Below are positions 34,950-48,127 of a stretch of 64,000 bases of DNA, piece after piece. Made by a program: the position numbers and the translations under genes. Numbering within the stretch: position 1 is the first letter of the stretch; each line of letters opens with the position of its first letter. A model generated the notes under the pieces. It was not told the DNA's origin. It saw nothing but the letters and a program-made list of their open reading frames with translations, and made no database searches. This DNA comes from Jiella flava (lineage in GTDB: Bacteria; Pseudomonadota; Alphaproteobacteria; Rhizobiales; Rhizobiaceae): NCBI RefSeq assembly GCF_017349315.1, contig NZ_JAFMPP010000001.1, positions 62,001 to 126,000 on the forward strand. The letters run 5' to 3'.

Positions 34950-34977
34950 TTCGTTCGTCAGCGGTTGAAGCCGCCGC

Positions 34978-36327
<1,350 letters not shown>

Positions 36328-36369
36328 TCAGGCAGACGGTTGCGTATTGCGCAACATTGCACGCGAAAC

Positions 36370-36390
36370 GCCGCCGCGGTCCGCGGCGGC
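36370..36390. terminator. GC-rich hairpin downstream of kdsA
   Basis: A 10-bp perfect palindrome GCCGCCGCGG / CCGCGGCGGC with a single-base centre, 80 bp past the kdsA stop on the minus strand. The T-tract is poor, so the terminator role is tentative. Confidence 0.35.
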
Positions 36391-36469
36391 GGCAGCTTCT
36401 GCGAACCGGGGGAGGCGACGCCATGGCAGCCTCGAAAGGCGCGGTCCAATGCGCGCTCCGCCAGCCGCC

Positions 36470-37306
36470 TCACCCAAAAGATTTCGCCAGATCGTCCAGC
36501 GCCTTCAGCCGCTTTAGCAGCTCCGGCATCTTGTCGAGCGGCACCATGTTCGGGCCGTCGGAGGGTGCGTTGTCGGGATCCTCGTGGGTCTCGATGAACA
36601 GGCCCGCCACGCCAACGGCGACGGCCGCCCGCGCCAGCGTCTCGACGAAACGGCGCTCGCCGCCGGACGAGCCGCCCTGGCCGCCCGGCTGCTGCACCGA
36701 GTGAGTGGCGTCGAAGACCACCGGCAGGCCGGTTTCGGCCATCACCGGCAGCCCCCGGAAATCCGAGACCAGCGTATTGTAGCCGAAGGAAGCGCCGCGC
36801 TCGGTGAGGAGCACGTTGGGATTGCCGCTCTCGGTCACCTTCGCCGCGACGTTCTTCATGTCCCAGGGCGCGAGGAACTGCCCCTTCTTGATGTTGATCA
36901 CCCGGCCGGTCTTGGCAGCGGCGATCAGAAGATCGGTCTGGCGGCAGAGAAAGGCCGGGATCTGCAGGATGTCGCAGACCGCGCTGACCTCCCGGCACTG
37001 CTCCTCGCTATGAATGTCGGTCAGCACCGGCAGGTCGAAGGTCTCGGCGACCTCCTGAAACACCGGCAGCGCCCCGGAAAGACCAATGCCGCGCTTGCCC
37101 GACAGGCTGGTGCGATTGGCCTTGTCGAAACTTGCCTTGAAGACGTAGGGGATGCCGAGGTCGGCGGTGATCCGCTTCATCTTTTCGGCGATCATCATCG
37201 CATGATCGCGGCTTTCCATCTGGCACGGCCCGGCAATCAACGCGAAGGGAGCGGTGTTGGAAAAGCGGGCCGATTTGGCGGAGACGGTCGTGATCGAAAA
37301 GGTCAT
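36470..37306 (-). CDS. kdsA: 3-deoxy-8-phosphooctulonate synthase KdsA
   Basis: A 278-residue TIM-barrel aldolase condensing arabinose 5-phosphate with PEP to Kdo-8-phosphate for lipopolysaccharide. Evidence: LIAGPCQMESRDHAM, YVFKASFDKANRTS, VLTDIHSEEQC, QIPAFLCRQTDLL, KKGQFLAPWDMKN, TERGASFGYNTLVSDFRGL and FDATHSVQQPGGQGGSSGG. It lies 2 bp after the VOC gene on the same strand. kdsD, which makes its substrate, is 14 kb away in this window. Confidence 0.97.
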   Translation of the reverse strand: MTFSITTVSAKSARFSNTAPFALIAGPCQMESRDHAMMIAEKMKRITADLGIPYVFKASFDKANRTSLSGKRGIGLSGALPVFQEVAETFDLPVLTDIHSEEQCREVSAVCDILQIPAFLCRQTDLLIAAAKTGRVINIKKGQFLAPWDMKNVAAKVTESGNPNVLLTERGASFGYNTLVSDFRGLPVMAETGLPVVFDATHSVQQPGGQGGSSGGERRFVETLARAAVAVGVAGLFIETHEDPDNAPSDGPNMVPLDKMPELLKRLKALDDLAKSFG

Positions 37307-37308
37307 TC

Positions 37309-38184
37309 TTAAGGTTCCTCGAAGGCGATGAAGGTGCTGTGCAATCCCAGTGGGACGACGAGACGACCGACCATCTCATGCACGGAAACTGCGCCGCGAT
37401 CGAGGCATGCGCGCAACCGTGTGAGATCAGGCGTTGCGAAGATGAGTCCAAGCGCCATCGCTGCCCGATCTGCGCTCGGCGCCGGAGCGATGCCGAACCT
37501 GTCGGCCAACGCCGGCGCCGCATGAAACTCCAGCCCGACATTGGCGAGATCGGCCGCCGGATCGATTCGATCCTCCGCCTTTTCCACCGTCGGGCGTTCC
37601 AGCGCCTGGCGCACGGAGGTTACGGCGGGACGAGCCGCATCGGAAAGAACGAGCCGCTTCAGCCCGATCGCGCCGTTTGCGTGGCGGGTCAACAGCGTGC
37701 GGTCCGGCGCGCTGCCATGGCGCGGCTCGCACACGAACAGCGTCAGATCGCGGTCGATGCCGGTGTGTGCGAAGGCGAGGCGAAAGCTGAGGATGGACGC
37801 TTCACCGCCGTCGGTGGTAAAATCGCGCGAGAAATCGACCAACTGATCGTCCGCCAGCCCGGCTGCAGCCAGCGCTTCGCGATCCGCTACCGCATCCGAC
37901 GACCGCAGCCCAAGCGCCGAGATCGCCGGCAATCGACGCCCCGGACGGAAGGCAGCGTCGCACAGAACGAACCGGTTGCCGGCCACCTTGGCGTTCCGAT
38001 AAGCAACGGGATCAGCAATCACCAGCGGCTCAAGATAGGTCCCGTCGGCGAGAAAGACGCAGGTATTGCCGGTCCCGAAAGGATGCACCGCGTCCGGCGC
38101 GACGGTGAAGCCGAGAGTCTCAAACGTCGTCCGCGCATGGGCGGGTGAGGCGAAAGGCAGGACGACGTGATCGAGAGAGCGCAT
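37309..38184 (-). CDS. VOC (glyoxalase-like) family protein
   Basis: A 291-residue protein built of two glyoxalase/bleomycin-resistance-like modules. The N-terminal LDHVVLPFASPAHARTTFET and GFTVAPDAVHPFGTGNTCVF resemble the large-glyoxalase group (Glyoxalase_3-like), with a second module from about residue 160. Catalytic function cannot be assigned. It ends 2 bp before kdsA and is probably cotranscribed with it. Confidence 0.8.
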   Translation of the reverse strand: MRSLDHVVLPFASPAHARTTFETLGFTVAPDAVHPFGTGNTCVFLADGTYLEPLVIADPVAYRNAKVAGNRFVLCDAAFRPGRRLPAISALGLRSSDAVADREALAAAGLADDQLVDFSRDFTTDGGEASILSFRLAFAHTGIDRDLTLFVCEPRHGSAPDRTLLTRHANGAIGLKRLVLSDAARPAVTSVRQALERPTVEKAEDRIDPAADLANVGLEFHAAPALADRFGIAPAPSADRAAMALGLIFATPDLTRLRACLDRGAVSVHEMVGRLVVPLGLHSTFIAFEEP

Positions 38185-38276
38185 GGGCTTACGCTTTAGT
38201 CGATCCCGGTCGACAAGGCCAGTCTCGAGGGCACCCCGCGAAAAATGTCGCGTCGCGTTTGGCGACCAGGTGGCCG

Positions 38277-38564
38277 TTACTGCGGTGTCCCCTGCTGAAT
38301 CCAGCAGCCGAAGGTGTTGACCTTATCCTGGCCCCAAGTGGGTTCACCGGATCCGGGAGGCGGCATCGCGCCGCTTGCCACTTCGTTGTAGATCTTTGAC
38401 GCGTAGATCTTTACCGAATTGTAGTTGCTGAGGTCGAGCGCGCCGTTTGTCACCTGTTTCATGTGATCGACATCGGTTTGGGTGAACATACCCTCAATGT
38501 CATTCGTCCAGGTCACCGACGTGGGGCAGGACATTGCGTCGAAGTGCTGACGGTCGAAAGCCAT
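38277..38564 (-). CDS. Small soluble protein, partner of the adjacent cytochrome-like protein
   Basis: A 95-residue protein that I do not recognise by name. It has no signal peptide or membrane segment. It begins AFDRQHFDAMSCPTSVTWTN. Its second half (DLSNYNSVKIYASKIYNEV, MPPPGSGEPTWGQDKVNTFG, CWIQQGTP) resembles the C-terminal portion of class I cytochrome c-like domains, in particular the MPP...W..F..WI..G pattern, but has no CxxCH and so no covalent heme. It begins 31 bp after the large exported gene; the AAGGACG ribosome-binding site is good. Two cysteines are present. It is probably functionally linked to that neighbour. Confidence 0.75.
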   Translation of the reverse strand: MAFDRQHFDAMSCPTSVTWTNDIEGMFTQTDVDHMKQVTNGALDLSNYNSVKIYASKIYNEVASGAMPPPGSGEPTWGQDKVNTFGCWIQQGTPQ

Positions 38565-38595
38565 GGTTGGCGTCCTTTCAAGTGGATGAAAGAGG

Positions 38596-40515
38596 TTACG
38601 GCAAGAGCGAACGGTTGCGCGGAACATGCGTCAGCGCCTTCGATCCAAGCTCGTTCATCTCGCCGGCGTTCGGCTTGAAGGTAAAGGTACGGGCTGCAGC
38701 GGAAAGCGGCTCGGGTACCGCCGGCACCTCCGGACGGATGACCGCTCCGCGCGCCAGGATCACGCTGAAGTCGCCCGCCTGGCCGGCCGGATTCTGACCC
38801 TGGCTGCCGTGGCATCCCATGCAGCCGCCCATATTGTAGAAGCTGCCGCCGTAATAAGTATTCTTATGCGGCGAGCCATCCTGGTTCCATTCCGTCGCAA
38901 TATTCGGCGAAAGTCCGCCCGCAAACATTTGCAAGGACCGGTTTGTCTCGACCAGGATGTTGGCTTGATAGTAGCTCGACGGGGCCGGATTGGTCGCCGA
39001 ATAGGGCGGAGACCCGGTGTAGGGTGAGCCGTTCGGCCGATTTGGGTCGGGAATCTTGTCGAACGGGAGATACTGGACGTTGACGAGCTTGTAGGCGAGC
39101 CACGGAGTCGATGCCATCCCATTGGCCGAAAGGTAGGACTGGATGGTAGAATGCGCGTCTTTATTGGCATCGATGACGTAGTCGGGAATAGCGAAATCTC
39201 GCTTATTGACGCATATATTACCGCCGGATGGTTGGTTGTTGGTCGGCGGGAAAGCTGAATTGAAATAGTAGATCTGCTTGCCCGGCTGACCGCAGTAACT
39301 CGCCGTCTGTGCTGGCTTGCAGGTGGAGGGATCGTCGGTGAGCACCACCGTGCCGGAGACGCTCGGCGCGTCCGACGCGGCACTCCCCTTCGCGGGCTGC
39401 GGATCCTCGAGGCAGACTTGCGGCGTCGTCGCCGTTGCCGGCTCAGGTCCGACGATATTTCCGTCCGCATCCTCCAGCGGCTTGCCGCTTGCCGTTAGGA
39501 TATTGTCGGCCTGTTCGAACGTCGCATAGATAAAATACGGTGCCGATGGCGTTTTCTGGATGATGTGCAGCGCCACGAGGCCCCAGGTCGCATCGCGATA
39601 GCAGGGGTGAGAGGACGATCCTTCGTAGAACCGCACCGTCTGCGTATGAAACCGGTGGGAGGAAATCTCGTCCGCATTCAGCGGGCGCCAGCCGGCCTTC
39701 ACCTCGATGGTGCCGTCAGGAAGGCTGACCATATCGCCACTTCCCGGCGGCGGACTGGCCTGATTCTGCGCGAGATATGCCTTGGTCGCACTGACCACCG
39801 CTGGCGGAATGGCACTCCACCACTGGTCCAGCAGATTGTTGGGATCACTGTTTTCGGCAACGTAGACGTACTGCGTCCGGTTGGTCTTGGCGAGGTAGCG
39901 GATCAGCTTCGGCTGGCTGTTTCCCGGCGAACTGGCGTCATCGACAACTCCGGCGTACATATTGGCGAGGGTGATCTCGTCGGTTTCGTCGAGATTGATC
40001 CAAGGTGTCGGATCATCCGCCTGCTCGGGGGCACACGCGGCCACCGGAACTGCGTAATTGTACTGCGGCAGCGCGTCGTAGCCCCAGGACGTTGCGGCGG
40101 TGGAGCCGGCATAGCCCGGCGGCATACCCGTCCCCGGAAAGACCTCCACCTTGTGGCGGAACGTCTCCCAGGTCAGCAGCGAGCAGTCGCTCGCCGTTGA
40201 GCCAAACTGGCAGGTGGTCGATGGCGTGTCGCGCTGGCCGGGCTGCCCCTCCTGCGGACCGGCCGGCCAGTTGAGCGCGATGAATTCCTGCCAAGCAAAC
40301 GCGGCGGCCTGTGCAGGTGTCGCCGCCGGCGCTCCGCCCGAGGTCGGAGGGCCGGCAACGAACGGCGGATTGAGCTCGCTCGGCACATCCGAGGAGATAG
40401 TAATTGACGGAGAGGATTGGGCAAAGGACGTGCCGCCAATCAGAAGCGCCGACAAAGCCATCGACGCCCCAACTCGGCTCGCCCGCAACCAAGCCATGCG
40501 AAACCAAATGGTCAC
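38596..40515 (-). CDS. Large exported protein with one C-terminal heme-c motif
   Basis: A 639-residue protein starting at a GTG at 40515, which has GGGAGG upstream; an ATG at 40497 is also possible. A signal peptide (to about residue 33, ending TSFAQ) precedes the mature chain. The body has no domain I can name; motifs include AAAFAWQEFIALNWP, CQFGSTASDCSLLTWETFRH, WRPLNADEISSHRFHTQTVR and TWGLVALHIIQKTPSAPYFI. One heme-binding site, CMGCH, lies at residues 565-569 in NMGGCMGCHGSQGQ. At least eight other Cys suggest disulfides. It is likely periplasmic. Base composition in parts is less GC-rich than its neighbours, a hint of transfer. It pairs with the 95-residue gene downstream. Confidence 0.75.
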   Translation of the reverse strand: MTIWFRMAWLRASRVGASMALSALLIGGTSFAQSSPSITISSDVPSELNPPFVAGPPTSGGAPAATPAQAAAFAWQEFIALNWPAGPQEGQPGQRDTPSTTCQFGSTASDCSLLTWETFRHKVEVFPGTGMPPGYAGSTAATSWGYDALPQYNYAVPVAACAPEQADDPTPWINLDETDEITLANMYAGVVDDASSPGNSQPKLIRYLAKTNRTQYVYVAENSDPNNLLDQWWSAIPPAVVSATKAYLAQNQASPPPGSGDMVSLPDGTIEVKAGWRPLNADEISSHRFHTQTVRFYEGSSSHPCYRDATWGLVALHIIQKTPSAPYFIYATFEQADNILTASGKPLEDADGNIVGPEPATATTPQVCLEDPQPAKGSAASDAPSVSGTVVLTDDPSTCKPAQTASYCGQPGKQIYYFNSAFPPTNNQPSGGNICVNKRDFAIPDYVIDANKDAHSTIQSYLSANGMASTPWLAYKLVNVQYLPFDKIPDPNRPNGSPYTGSPPYSATNPAPSSYYQANILVETNRSLQMFAGGLSPNIATEWNQDGSPHKNTYYGGSFYNMGGCMGCHGSQGQNPAGQAGDFSVILARGAVIRPEVPAVPEPLSAAARTFTFKPNAGEMNELGSKALTHVPRNRSLLP

Positions 40516-40617
40516 AGCTGCCTCCCATGCGAAAGTCACATGGGAATACCTTCATCTTACCAAAAGAAAAGTCAACCCTCAGTTGTCTATTTCAATTTAA
40601 AACTTTAGAATACATGA

Positions 40618-42303
<1,686 letters not shown>

Positions 42304-42365
42304 TCATTTCGATGCCGATCCGGCCCCCCTGCGGCCGGTCGATGCGTGACGTTTTCGGCGAACGA

Positions 42366-42393
42366 GCGGATCGGGTAAAGCGCCCCGATCCGC
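42366..42393. repeat. Inverted repeat next to the secG terminator
   Basis: A perfect 10-bp inverted repeat GCGGATCGGG / CCCGATCCGC with an 8-base loop. It lies between the secG terminator and pyrG, 120 bp upstream of the pyrG start on the minus strand. It may be part of the pyrG leader or a second hairpin of the terminator. Confidence 0.55.
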
Positions 42394-42414
42394 TCGCGAT
42401 CCTTCAAAAATCAA

Positions 42415-42438
42415 GTGGGGCGCCGAAGGGCGCCCCAC
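42415..42438 (-). terminator. Intrinsic terminator of secG
   Basis: A 10-bp stem GTGGGGCGCC / GGCGCCCCAC with a tiny loop, followed on the minus strand by TTGATTTTT. It starts 30 bp past the secG stop. Confidence 0.85.
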
Positions 42439-42467
42439 ATCGTGTCTTGGCCGCGATCAGCGCGCAA

Positions 42468-43349
42468 TCACTGCCCGGTCGAAGATCCGGTGGTCGCGGG
42501 TATCTGCATCGAGGGCTGGGGCGTTATCGTCTCGCGAGAGGGGGTCGGCGTCGTCACCGTGCCGCTCTGCGTCGCTTGGCCGCTGGCGGTCGACGCGCCG
42601 GCCGCCGGGGCAGACGTGTCGCTGCCGGTCACCGGGGCTGTGCTTTCCGCAGGCGGCGTTGCCGTCGTGGCCGCGCCGTCCGTGCCAGCATGACCGCTCG
42701 ACGGGGTCGCCGTGCCGCTGGCCGGCGTCTTGGTCTCGTCGCTCGGCCGCGTGGTGCCGGCGGCCGGGGCCTCGACCGGCGGAACGGTGGTTTCCTTGGC
42801 GCCGGCCGGCGTGTTCTCGGCCGGGTTCGCCGGAATGGCGCCCTGCGACGGGGTGGTCTTCGCCGCCCCCGAATCGCTCGCGTCAGGCGCTGCCGGCGTC
42901 GATGCGCCCGTGGTCGGGGTCGCCGGTTGGCTGGCGCCGTCGATCAGCGAGGGGCTCGGCGTCTCATCGCTCTTGACCGCGTTGGCGGGCGCAGTGGTCG
43001 CGGCGCCCTCTCCCTTGGCCTTGTCGCCACCCGGCAGCCCGCCGAGCTGGTCGAGCAGGCTCTTATCCCCGCCATTCGTCTGCTGGCCATTCTGCGCCGG
43101 CAGCGTGTCGAGGATGTCGGTCGGCTTCGAGCCGTAGCGCGACAAAAGGCCGAGCGACAGAGAGGTGATGAAGAAGCCTGCCGCGAGAATGGAGGTCGTC
43201 CGGGTCAGCGCATTGGCCGCGCCACGGGCCGACATCAGGCCGCCACCGCCGCCAATGCCGAGGGCGCCGCCCTCTGACCGTTGCAGCAACACCACGATGA
43301 CGAGCGCCACGACGATCATCAAGTGGATGATGATGAGAATGGTTTCCAT
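42468..43349 (-). CDS. secG: Preprotein translocase subunit SecG with long Pro/Thr/Ala-rich tail
   Basis: A 293-residue protein. Residues 1-75 are a normal SecG: helix 1 (IIIHLMIVVALVIVVLL), the conserved QRSEGGALGIGGGGGLMSARG loop region, and helix 2 (LTRTTSILAAGFFITSLSLG). The remaining about 215 residues are low complexity, dominated by Thr, Pro, Ala, Ser and Gly, with no recognisable domain; most SecG proteins end at 75-130 residues. The tail would lie in the cytoplasm or periplasm depending on topology. SecG assists SecYEG translocation. ATG at 43349. Confidence 0.9.
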   Translation of the reverse strand: METILIIIHLMIVVALVIVVLLQRSEGGALGIGGGGGLMSARGAANALTRTTSILAAGFFITSLSLGLLSRYGSKPTDILDTLPAQNGQQTNGGDKSLLDQLGGLPGGDKAKGEGAATTAPANAVKSDETPSPSLIDGASQPATPTTGASTPAAPDASDSGAAKTTPSQGAIPANPAENTPAGAKETTVPPVEAPAAGTTRPSDETKTPASGTATPSSGHAGTDGAATTATPPAESTAPVTGSDTSAPAAGASTASGQATQSGTVTTPTPSRETITPQPSMQIPATTGSSTGQ

Positions 43350-43429
43350 CGAACTTTCGTTGAAGGTCTTTTCTGGCAATTTCCGCGCCTTCTACAGAAG
43401 CTGGCGCCGGTTTCCAACCAGATTCCGCG

Positions 43430-44191
43430 TTAAGCGTCACAAGACGGGCACGCCTGGCATATCGCGATGAAATCCGCCGCCTTCAAGCTCGCCCCGCCGA
43501 TCAAGGCGCCATCGACATTTTCGACCGCCAAAAGCGCGGCGGCATTCTCGGGTTTCACCGAGCCGCCATACAATAGCCGGATGCCGTTTGCGAGCTCATC
43601 GCCAAAGCGCTTCGACAGCGTCTCACGAAGAAAATCGTGGGCGGCTTTGACATCCTCGATGGTCGGCGTGCGACCGGTTCCGATCGCCCAGACCGGTTCG
43701 TAGGCGACAACGGTGTTGGCGGCCTGTACCCCGTCGGGCAGCGAGCCGGCAAGCTGGCCGCCAAGAATCTCCAGCGTCTTTCCGGCTTCACGCTCGGCCT
43801 CGGTCTCGCCGATGCAGATGATCGCGGTCAGCCCCGCGCGCCAGGCGGCCTTGGCCTTGGCGTTGACGGTCGCTTCACTTTCGCCGTGATCGGCCCGACG
43901 CTCGGAATGGCCGACGATCACATAGGTCGCGCCGAGGTCAGCCAGCATCTCGGCCGAGACATCGCCGGTATGGGCGCCCGAGGCCTCGGCGTGGCAATCC
44001 TGACCGCCGACAGCGAGCTTGCCGTGACACAGGCCCGCACTCGCCGAGAGGATCGTCGCCGGCGGGCAGATCAGAAGCTCTTTCCCCTCACCGACATCCG
44101 CAGCGGCGCTGGCAATTGTCTCCAATTCGGGGAGCTGCCGCAGCTGGCCGTTCATCTTCCAATTGCCGGCGATCAAAGGGGTTGGCTTCAT
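43430..44191 (-). CDS. tpiA: Triose-phosphate isomerase TpiA
   Basis: A 253-residue TIM barrel interconverting DHAP and glyceraldehyde 3-phosphate. Evidence: [12 protein letters not shown] (catalytic Lys), [11 protein letters not shown] (catalytic His), [15 protein letters not shown] (catalytic Glu), and [12 protein letters not shown] (phosphate loop). Start at 44191. It lies 80 bp upstream of secG on the same strand, as often seen, and is divergent from the ppiD-like gene. Confidence 0.98.
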   Translation of the reverse strand: MKPTPLIAGNWKMNGQLRQLPELETIASAAADVGEGKELLICPPATILSASAGLCHGKLAVGGQDCHAEASGAHTGDVSAEMLADLGATYVIVGHSERRADHGESEATVNAKAKAAWRAGLTAIICIGETEAEREAGKTLEILGGQLAGSLPDGVQAANTVVAYEPVWAIGTGRTPTIEDVKAAHDFLRETLSKRFGDELANGIRLLYGGSVKPENAAALLAVENVDGALIGGASLKAADFIAICQACPSCDA

Positions 44192-44391
44192 AGTGCTTCG
44201 AAAATCCTTCTCGTCCTGCGGGGCATCCAGTATGGGCCCGCGCCCGCCGCGCAGGACAATTCCCGATTGACCGTGGAAAATCAATCACGGCGCATCGCTT
44301 GCGCCGCTCGCCGCATCTTCACTAATAAGGCAAAGCATTCCGCCCCCGTCGCCACCCGAGCGACATCCGGCGCTCAGAATTGGAGAACGCG

Positions 44392-46281
44392 ATGCTCGAG
44401 ACGATGCGCAAAAGCGTGTCCGGTTGGACGGCCAAGATCTTGCTCGGCCTTCTGGTGGTGAGTTTCGCGATCTGGGGGATCGGCAGCAGCCTGCTTCAAA
44501 GCGGCCTGTCGCGCACGGTGCTGTCGGCCGGCGAGACCGAGGTGACGCCGACCGAATACGCCTTCGCTTATTCGCAGGCGGTGAACCGCATCTCCCGCCA
44601 GATCGGCCGGCAGCTCTCCTCGCAAGAGGCCGCCTCCTTCGGTGTCGATCAAAGCGTGATGAACCAGTTAATCGCCGGCGCGGTCCTCGACGAGGAAAGC
44701 CGCAGCCTCGGCCTCGGCGTCTCAAACGCCCGCGTCGCCCAGGTGATCGCCGACGATCCGACCTTCAAGGATTCGAACGGCAACTTCTCGCGCGGCAATT
44801 TCAAGGCGATCCTCGCCAATGCCGGCATCAGCGAGAACGACTATATCGCCCAGCAGATGAAGGTCGCCCGCCGTGGCCAGTTGATCGACGCCGTCGCCCG
44901 CGACGCCGAGACGCCGAAGATCTTCCTGACGGCGCTGGGGCTCTATAGCGGTGAACGGCGCACCGTCGATTATCTGACGCTGAGCGCTCCGAACATCGAC
45001 AGCATCAAGGATCCGAGCAAGGACGAGCTCGCCACCTATTTCGACCAGAATCAGGCGCGCTACGCCGCCCCGGAATACCGCTCGATCTCCTATGCCGAGG
45101 TCACGCCGCAAACACTCGCCGATCCGAAGACGGTGACCGACGCCCAGGTGAAAGCCGACTACGAGGCGCGCAAGGACCGTTACGCGACGCCCGAGCGCCG
45201 ACATGTCGAGCAGATCGTCTTCCAGGACAAGCAGGCCGCCGACGCCGCGAAGGCCAAGCTTGATTCCGGCACCAGTTTCGCGGCGGTGGCCAAGGCCGCC
45301 GGCCGGTCGCCCGCCGACATCGATCTCGGCACGGTGACCAAGAGCGCGATCCCCGATTCGAAGATCGCCGACGCGGCATTCGCGCTGAAGAAAGGCGAAA
45401 CCTCCGGTGTTGTCGAAGGCCTTTTCGGCCCCGCGATCCTGCAAGTCACCGACATCCAGCCGGCAAGCGTCAAGCCGCTCGACGCGGTCAAGGACGAGAT
45501 CCGCAAGGAGCTTGCCCTGAACAACGCCGCCGATGCGGTCAGCAACGCCTACAATGCCTATGAGGACGCCCGCGCCGGCGGTGCAACGTTCGAAGAGGCG
45601 GCCAAGCAGGCGGCGATCCCGATCAAGAGCGTCAAGGCGGTCGATCGCAACGGCAACGGCCCCGATGGCAAGCCGATCGCCCTGCCCGACAAGTCCGATC
45701 TCCTCGCCGCGGCCTTCGAGAGCGAACCCGGTGTCGATGCGCTGCCGCTGAACATCGATCCGAACGGCTATCTCTTCTACGACGTCAACAGCGTCGACGC
45801 GGCCCATGACCGCAAGCTCGCCGATGTCCGTGACAAGGTCGAAACCGATTGGAAAAAGCAACGGGCGAGCGAACAGCTCGAACAGCGCGCCAAGACGCTC
45901 GAAAAGGCGATCGAGGGCGGCAAGAGCATTGCCGAGGTCGCCAAGCAGGAAAAGCTGCAGGTGGAGACGGCCCAGGCGATCACCCGCCAGTCCGGCATCG
46001 ACGAGTTGGGCCGCTCCGGCGTCGACGCGGCGTTTTCCGGCCCCAAGGGCTCGGTCGAAACCGCGGTCGGCGAAGCGCCGGATACCCAATTGGTGATGAC
46101 GGTGAAGGAAGTAGCACCCCCGGCCGATCCCCTCGACAATGTCACGCCCGGGCAGCGGCGGCAGATGGCCGGCATGATGGAAAACGACCTTTATCAATCC
46201 TTCGTCACCCGTCTGCAAAACGAATACCCAGTGCGTGTCCATCCGGGCGCGATCGAACAAGCCAAGGCACTGGTGAGATGA
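44392..46281 (+). CDS. PpiD-like periplasmic peptidyl-prolyl isomerase/chaperone
   Basis: A 629-residue protein with one N-terminal transmembrane helix ([19 protein letters not shown]) and a SurA-N-like chaperone domain. A parvulin-type PPIase domain covers about 265-360 ([18 protein letters not shown] and [20 protein letters not shown]), followed by a long helical tail. It is anchored in the inner membrane and helps newly exported proteins fold. GGAG precedes the ATG at 44392. The stop overlaps trpD by 4 bp, so it heads a five-gene operon. Confidence 0.9.
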   Translation: MLETMRKSVSGWTAKILLGLLVVSFAIWGIGSSLLQSGLSRTVLSAGETEVTPTEYAFAYSQAVNRISRQIGRQLSSQEAASFGVDQSVMNQLIAGAVLDEESRSLGLGVSNARVAQVIADDPTFKDSNGNFSRGNFKAILANAGISENDYIAQQMKVARRGQLIDAVARDAETPKIFLTALGLYSGERRTVDYLTLSAPNIDSIKDPSKDELATYFDQNQARYAAPEYRSISYAEVTPQTLADPKTVTDAQVKADYEARKDRYATPERRHVEQIVFQDKQAADAAKAKLDSGTSFAAVAKAAGRSPADIDLGTVTKSAIPDSKIADAAFALKKGETSGVVEGLFGPAILQVTDIQPASVKPLDAVKDEIRKELALNNAADAVSNAYNAYEDARAGGATFEEAAKQAAIPIKSVKAVDRNGNGPDGKPIALPDKSDLLAAAFESEPGVDALPLNIDPNGYLFYDVNSVDAAHDRKLADVRDKVETDWKKQRASEQLEQRAKTLEKAIEGGKSIAEVAKQEKLQVETAQAITRQSGIDELGRSGVDAAFSGPKGSVETAVGEAPDTQLVMTVKEVAPPADPLDNVTPGQRRQMAGMMENDLYQSFVTRLQNEYPVRVHPGAIEQAKALVR

Positions 46282-47309
46282 GTGCAACGCTGAAACCCTT
46301 CATTGCCAAGGCTGCGGACGGCCAGGCTCTCACTCGCGAGGAGGCGACGAGCGCCTTCGAGGTGATGATGAGCGGCGAGGCGACACCATCCCAGATCGGC
46401 GGATTGTTGATGGCCCTCAGAGTGCGGGGCGAAACCGTCGACGAAATCACCGGAGCGGTCTCCGTTCTGCGCCGGCACATGATCCGGGTGAGCGCGCCCG
46501 AAGACGCCATCGATATCGTCGGCACCGGCGGCGATCATGCCGGAACCGTCAATATCTCGACCTGCTCGGCCTTCGTTCTGGCCGGCTGCGGGTTGGTGGT
46601 CGCCAAACACGGCAATCGGGCGCTCTCGTCGAAGTCGGGGGCGGCCGACGTTCTGACGGCGCTCGGCATCGACGTCGATCTGAAGCCCGAGCAGATCGGA
46701 CGGGCGATCGCTGAGGCCGGCTTCGGCTTCATGTTCGCCCCCACCCACCACGCCGCGATGCGCTTCGTCGGCCCAAGCCGGGTCGAACTCGGCACGCGGA
46801 CGATCTTCAATCTGCTCGGCCCACTGTCGAATCCGGCCGGCGTCAAGACGATGCTGGTCGGCGTCTTCGCACCGCAGTGGCTGCGCCCGATCGCCGAGAC
46901 CCTGCGGGCCCTTGGCGCCGAGTCGGCCTGGATCGTCCATGGTGACGGCCTTGATGAAATGACCACCACCGGCACGAGCGAAGTCGTCGCGCTGAAGGAC
47001 GGCGGCATCAGCCAATTCACCGTCGACCCGGAAGAGGCTGGCCTCAAGCGCTGGACGCTCGCCGACCTGAAAGGCGGCGACGGCACTTATAATGCCGCGG
47101 CGTTGAAAGCCGTCCTCGAAGGCCAGCCCGGCGCTTATCGCGACACCGTGCTCCTCAACACCGCCGGCGCCCTGGTCATGGCCGGTATCGTCGACGATCT
47201 GCGGGCGGGCGTTGCCATGGCAGCACAAGCAATCGATTCCGGCCGCGCCAAAGCTGCCTGCGAAAGGCTGGCGATCACCACCCAGAAACTCGCGAGGGAG
47301 AACGCATGA
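46278..47309 (+). CDS. trpD: Anthranilate phosphoribosyltransferase TrpD
   Basis: A 343-residue enzyme of tryptophan synthesis, transferring phosphoribosyl to anthranilate. Evidence: [20 protein letters not shown] (PRPP loop), [39 protein letters not shown], and [16 protein letters not shown]. The ATG overlaps the ppiD-like stop and the trpC start overlaps its own stop, each by 4 bp. trpG is not next to it. Confidence 0.97.
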   Translation: MSATLKPFIAKAADGQALTREEATSAFEVMMSGEATPSQIGGLLMALRVRGETVDEITGAVSVLRRHMIRVSAPEDAIDIVGTGGDHAGTVNISTCSAFVLAGCGLVVAKHGNRALSSKSGAADVLTALGIDVDLKPEQIGRAIAEAGFGFMFAPTHHAAMRFVGPSRVELGTRTIFNLLGPLSNPAGVKTMLVGVFAPQWLRPIAETLRALGAESAWIVHGDGLDEMTTTGTSEVVALKDGGISQFTVDPEEAGLKRWTLADLKGGDGTYNAAALKAVLEGQPGAYRDTVLLNTAGALVMAGIVDDLRAGVAMAAQAIDSGRAKAACERLAITTQKLARENA

Positions 47310-48127
47310 GCGACATTCTCACCCGGATTCGCGACTACAAGCTGGAAGAGATCGCCGCGGCCAAGCAGCAGGTCACGCTGGCCGATCTCGAAGCGCGGAT
47401 TGCCGAGGGCGAGCCGCCACGCGGTTTTTATGCCGCCATTCGGAAGAGGTTGGCGAGCGGCGATCTTGCGCTGATCGCCGAGATCAAAAAGGCAAGCCCC
47501 TCCAAGGGTCTGATCCGCGAAGACTTCGATCCACCGCGCCTAGCCAAGGCCTATGAAACGGGCGGCGCCACCTGCCTCAGTGTCCTCACCGACACGCCGT
47601 CCTTCCAAGGCAAGCCCGACTATCTGACGGCAGCGCGAACTGCTGTCTCGCTTCCGGCCCTGCGAAAAGACTTTCTGTTCGATCCCTATCAAGTGGCGGA
47701 AGCCAGAGCCTGGGGCGCCGACGCGATCCTGATCATCATGGCCGCCGTCTCCGACGACGTCGCAATGGCGCTGGAGGACGCGGCCGGGCGCTATGGCCTC
47801 GACGTTCTCATCGAAGTCCATGATGAGGCCGAGACCGAACGCGCGCTGAAGCTCGTCTCGCCGCTGATCGGCATCAACAACCGCAATCTCAAGACCTTCG
47901 AGACCAGCCTGGAAACGGCGGAGCGGTTGGCGGGCCTCATCCCCGGCGATCGCACGGTGGTCGGCGAAAGTGGCATCTTCACCCATGCCGACTGCCTGCA
48001 TCTCGCCGAACACGGCATCCGGACCTTCCTCGTCGGTGAAAGCCTGATGCGCCAGAACGACGTCGCCGCTGCCACCCGCGTCCTCCTGGGCAGCCCGCGC
48101 CAACCGGACTCCGGGACCGGCCGATGA
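47306..48127 (+). CDS. trpC: Indole-3-glycerol phosphate synthase TrpC
   Basis: A 273-residue TIM barrel. Evidence: [82 protein letters not shown] and [16 protein letters not shown]. It closes the indole ring of indole-3-glycerol phosphate. Overlaps trpD and moaC by 4 bp each. Confidence 0.98.
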   Translation: MSDILTRIRDYKLEEIAAAKQQVTLADLEARIAEGEPPRGFYAAIRKRLASGDLALIAEIKKASPSKGLIREDFDPPRLAKAYETGGATCLSVLTDTPSFQGKPDYLTAARTAVSLPALRKDFLFDPYQVAEARAWGADAILIIMAAVSDDVAMALEDAAGRYGLDVLIEVHDEAETERALKLVSPLIGINNRNLKTFETSLETAERLAGLIPGDRTVVGESGIFTHADCLHLAEHGIRTFLVGESLMRQNDVAAATRVLLGSPRQPDSGTGR

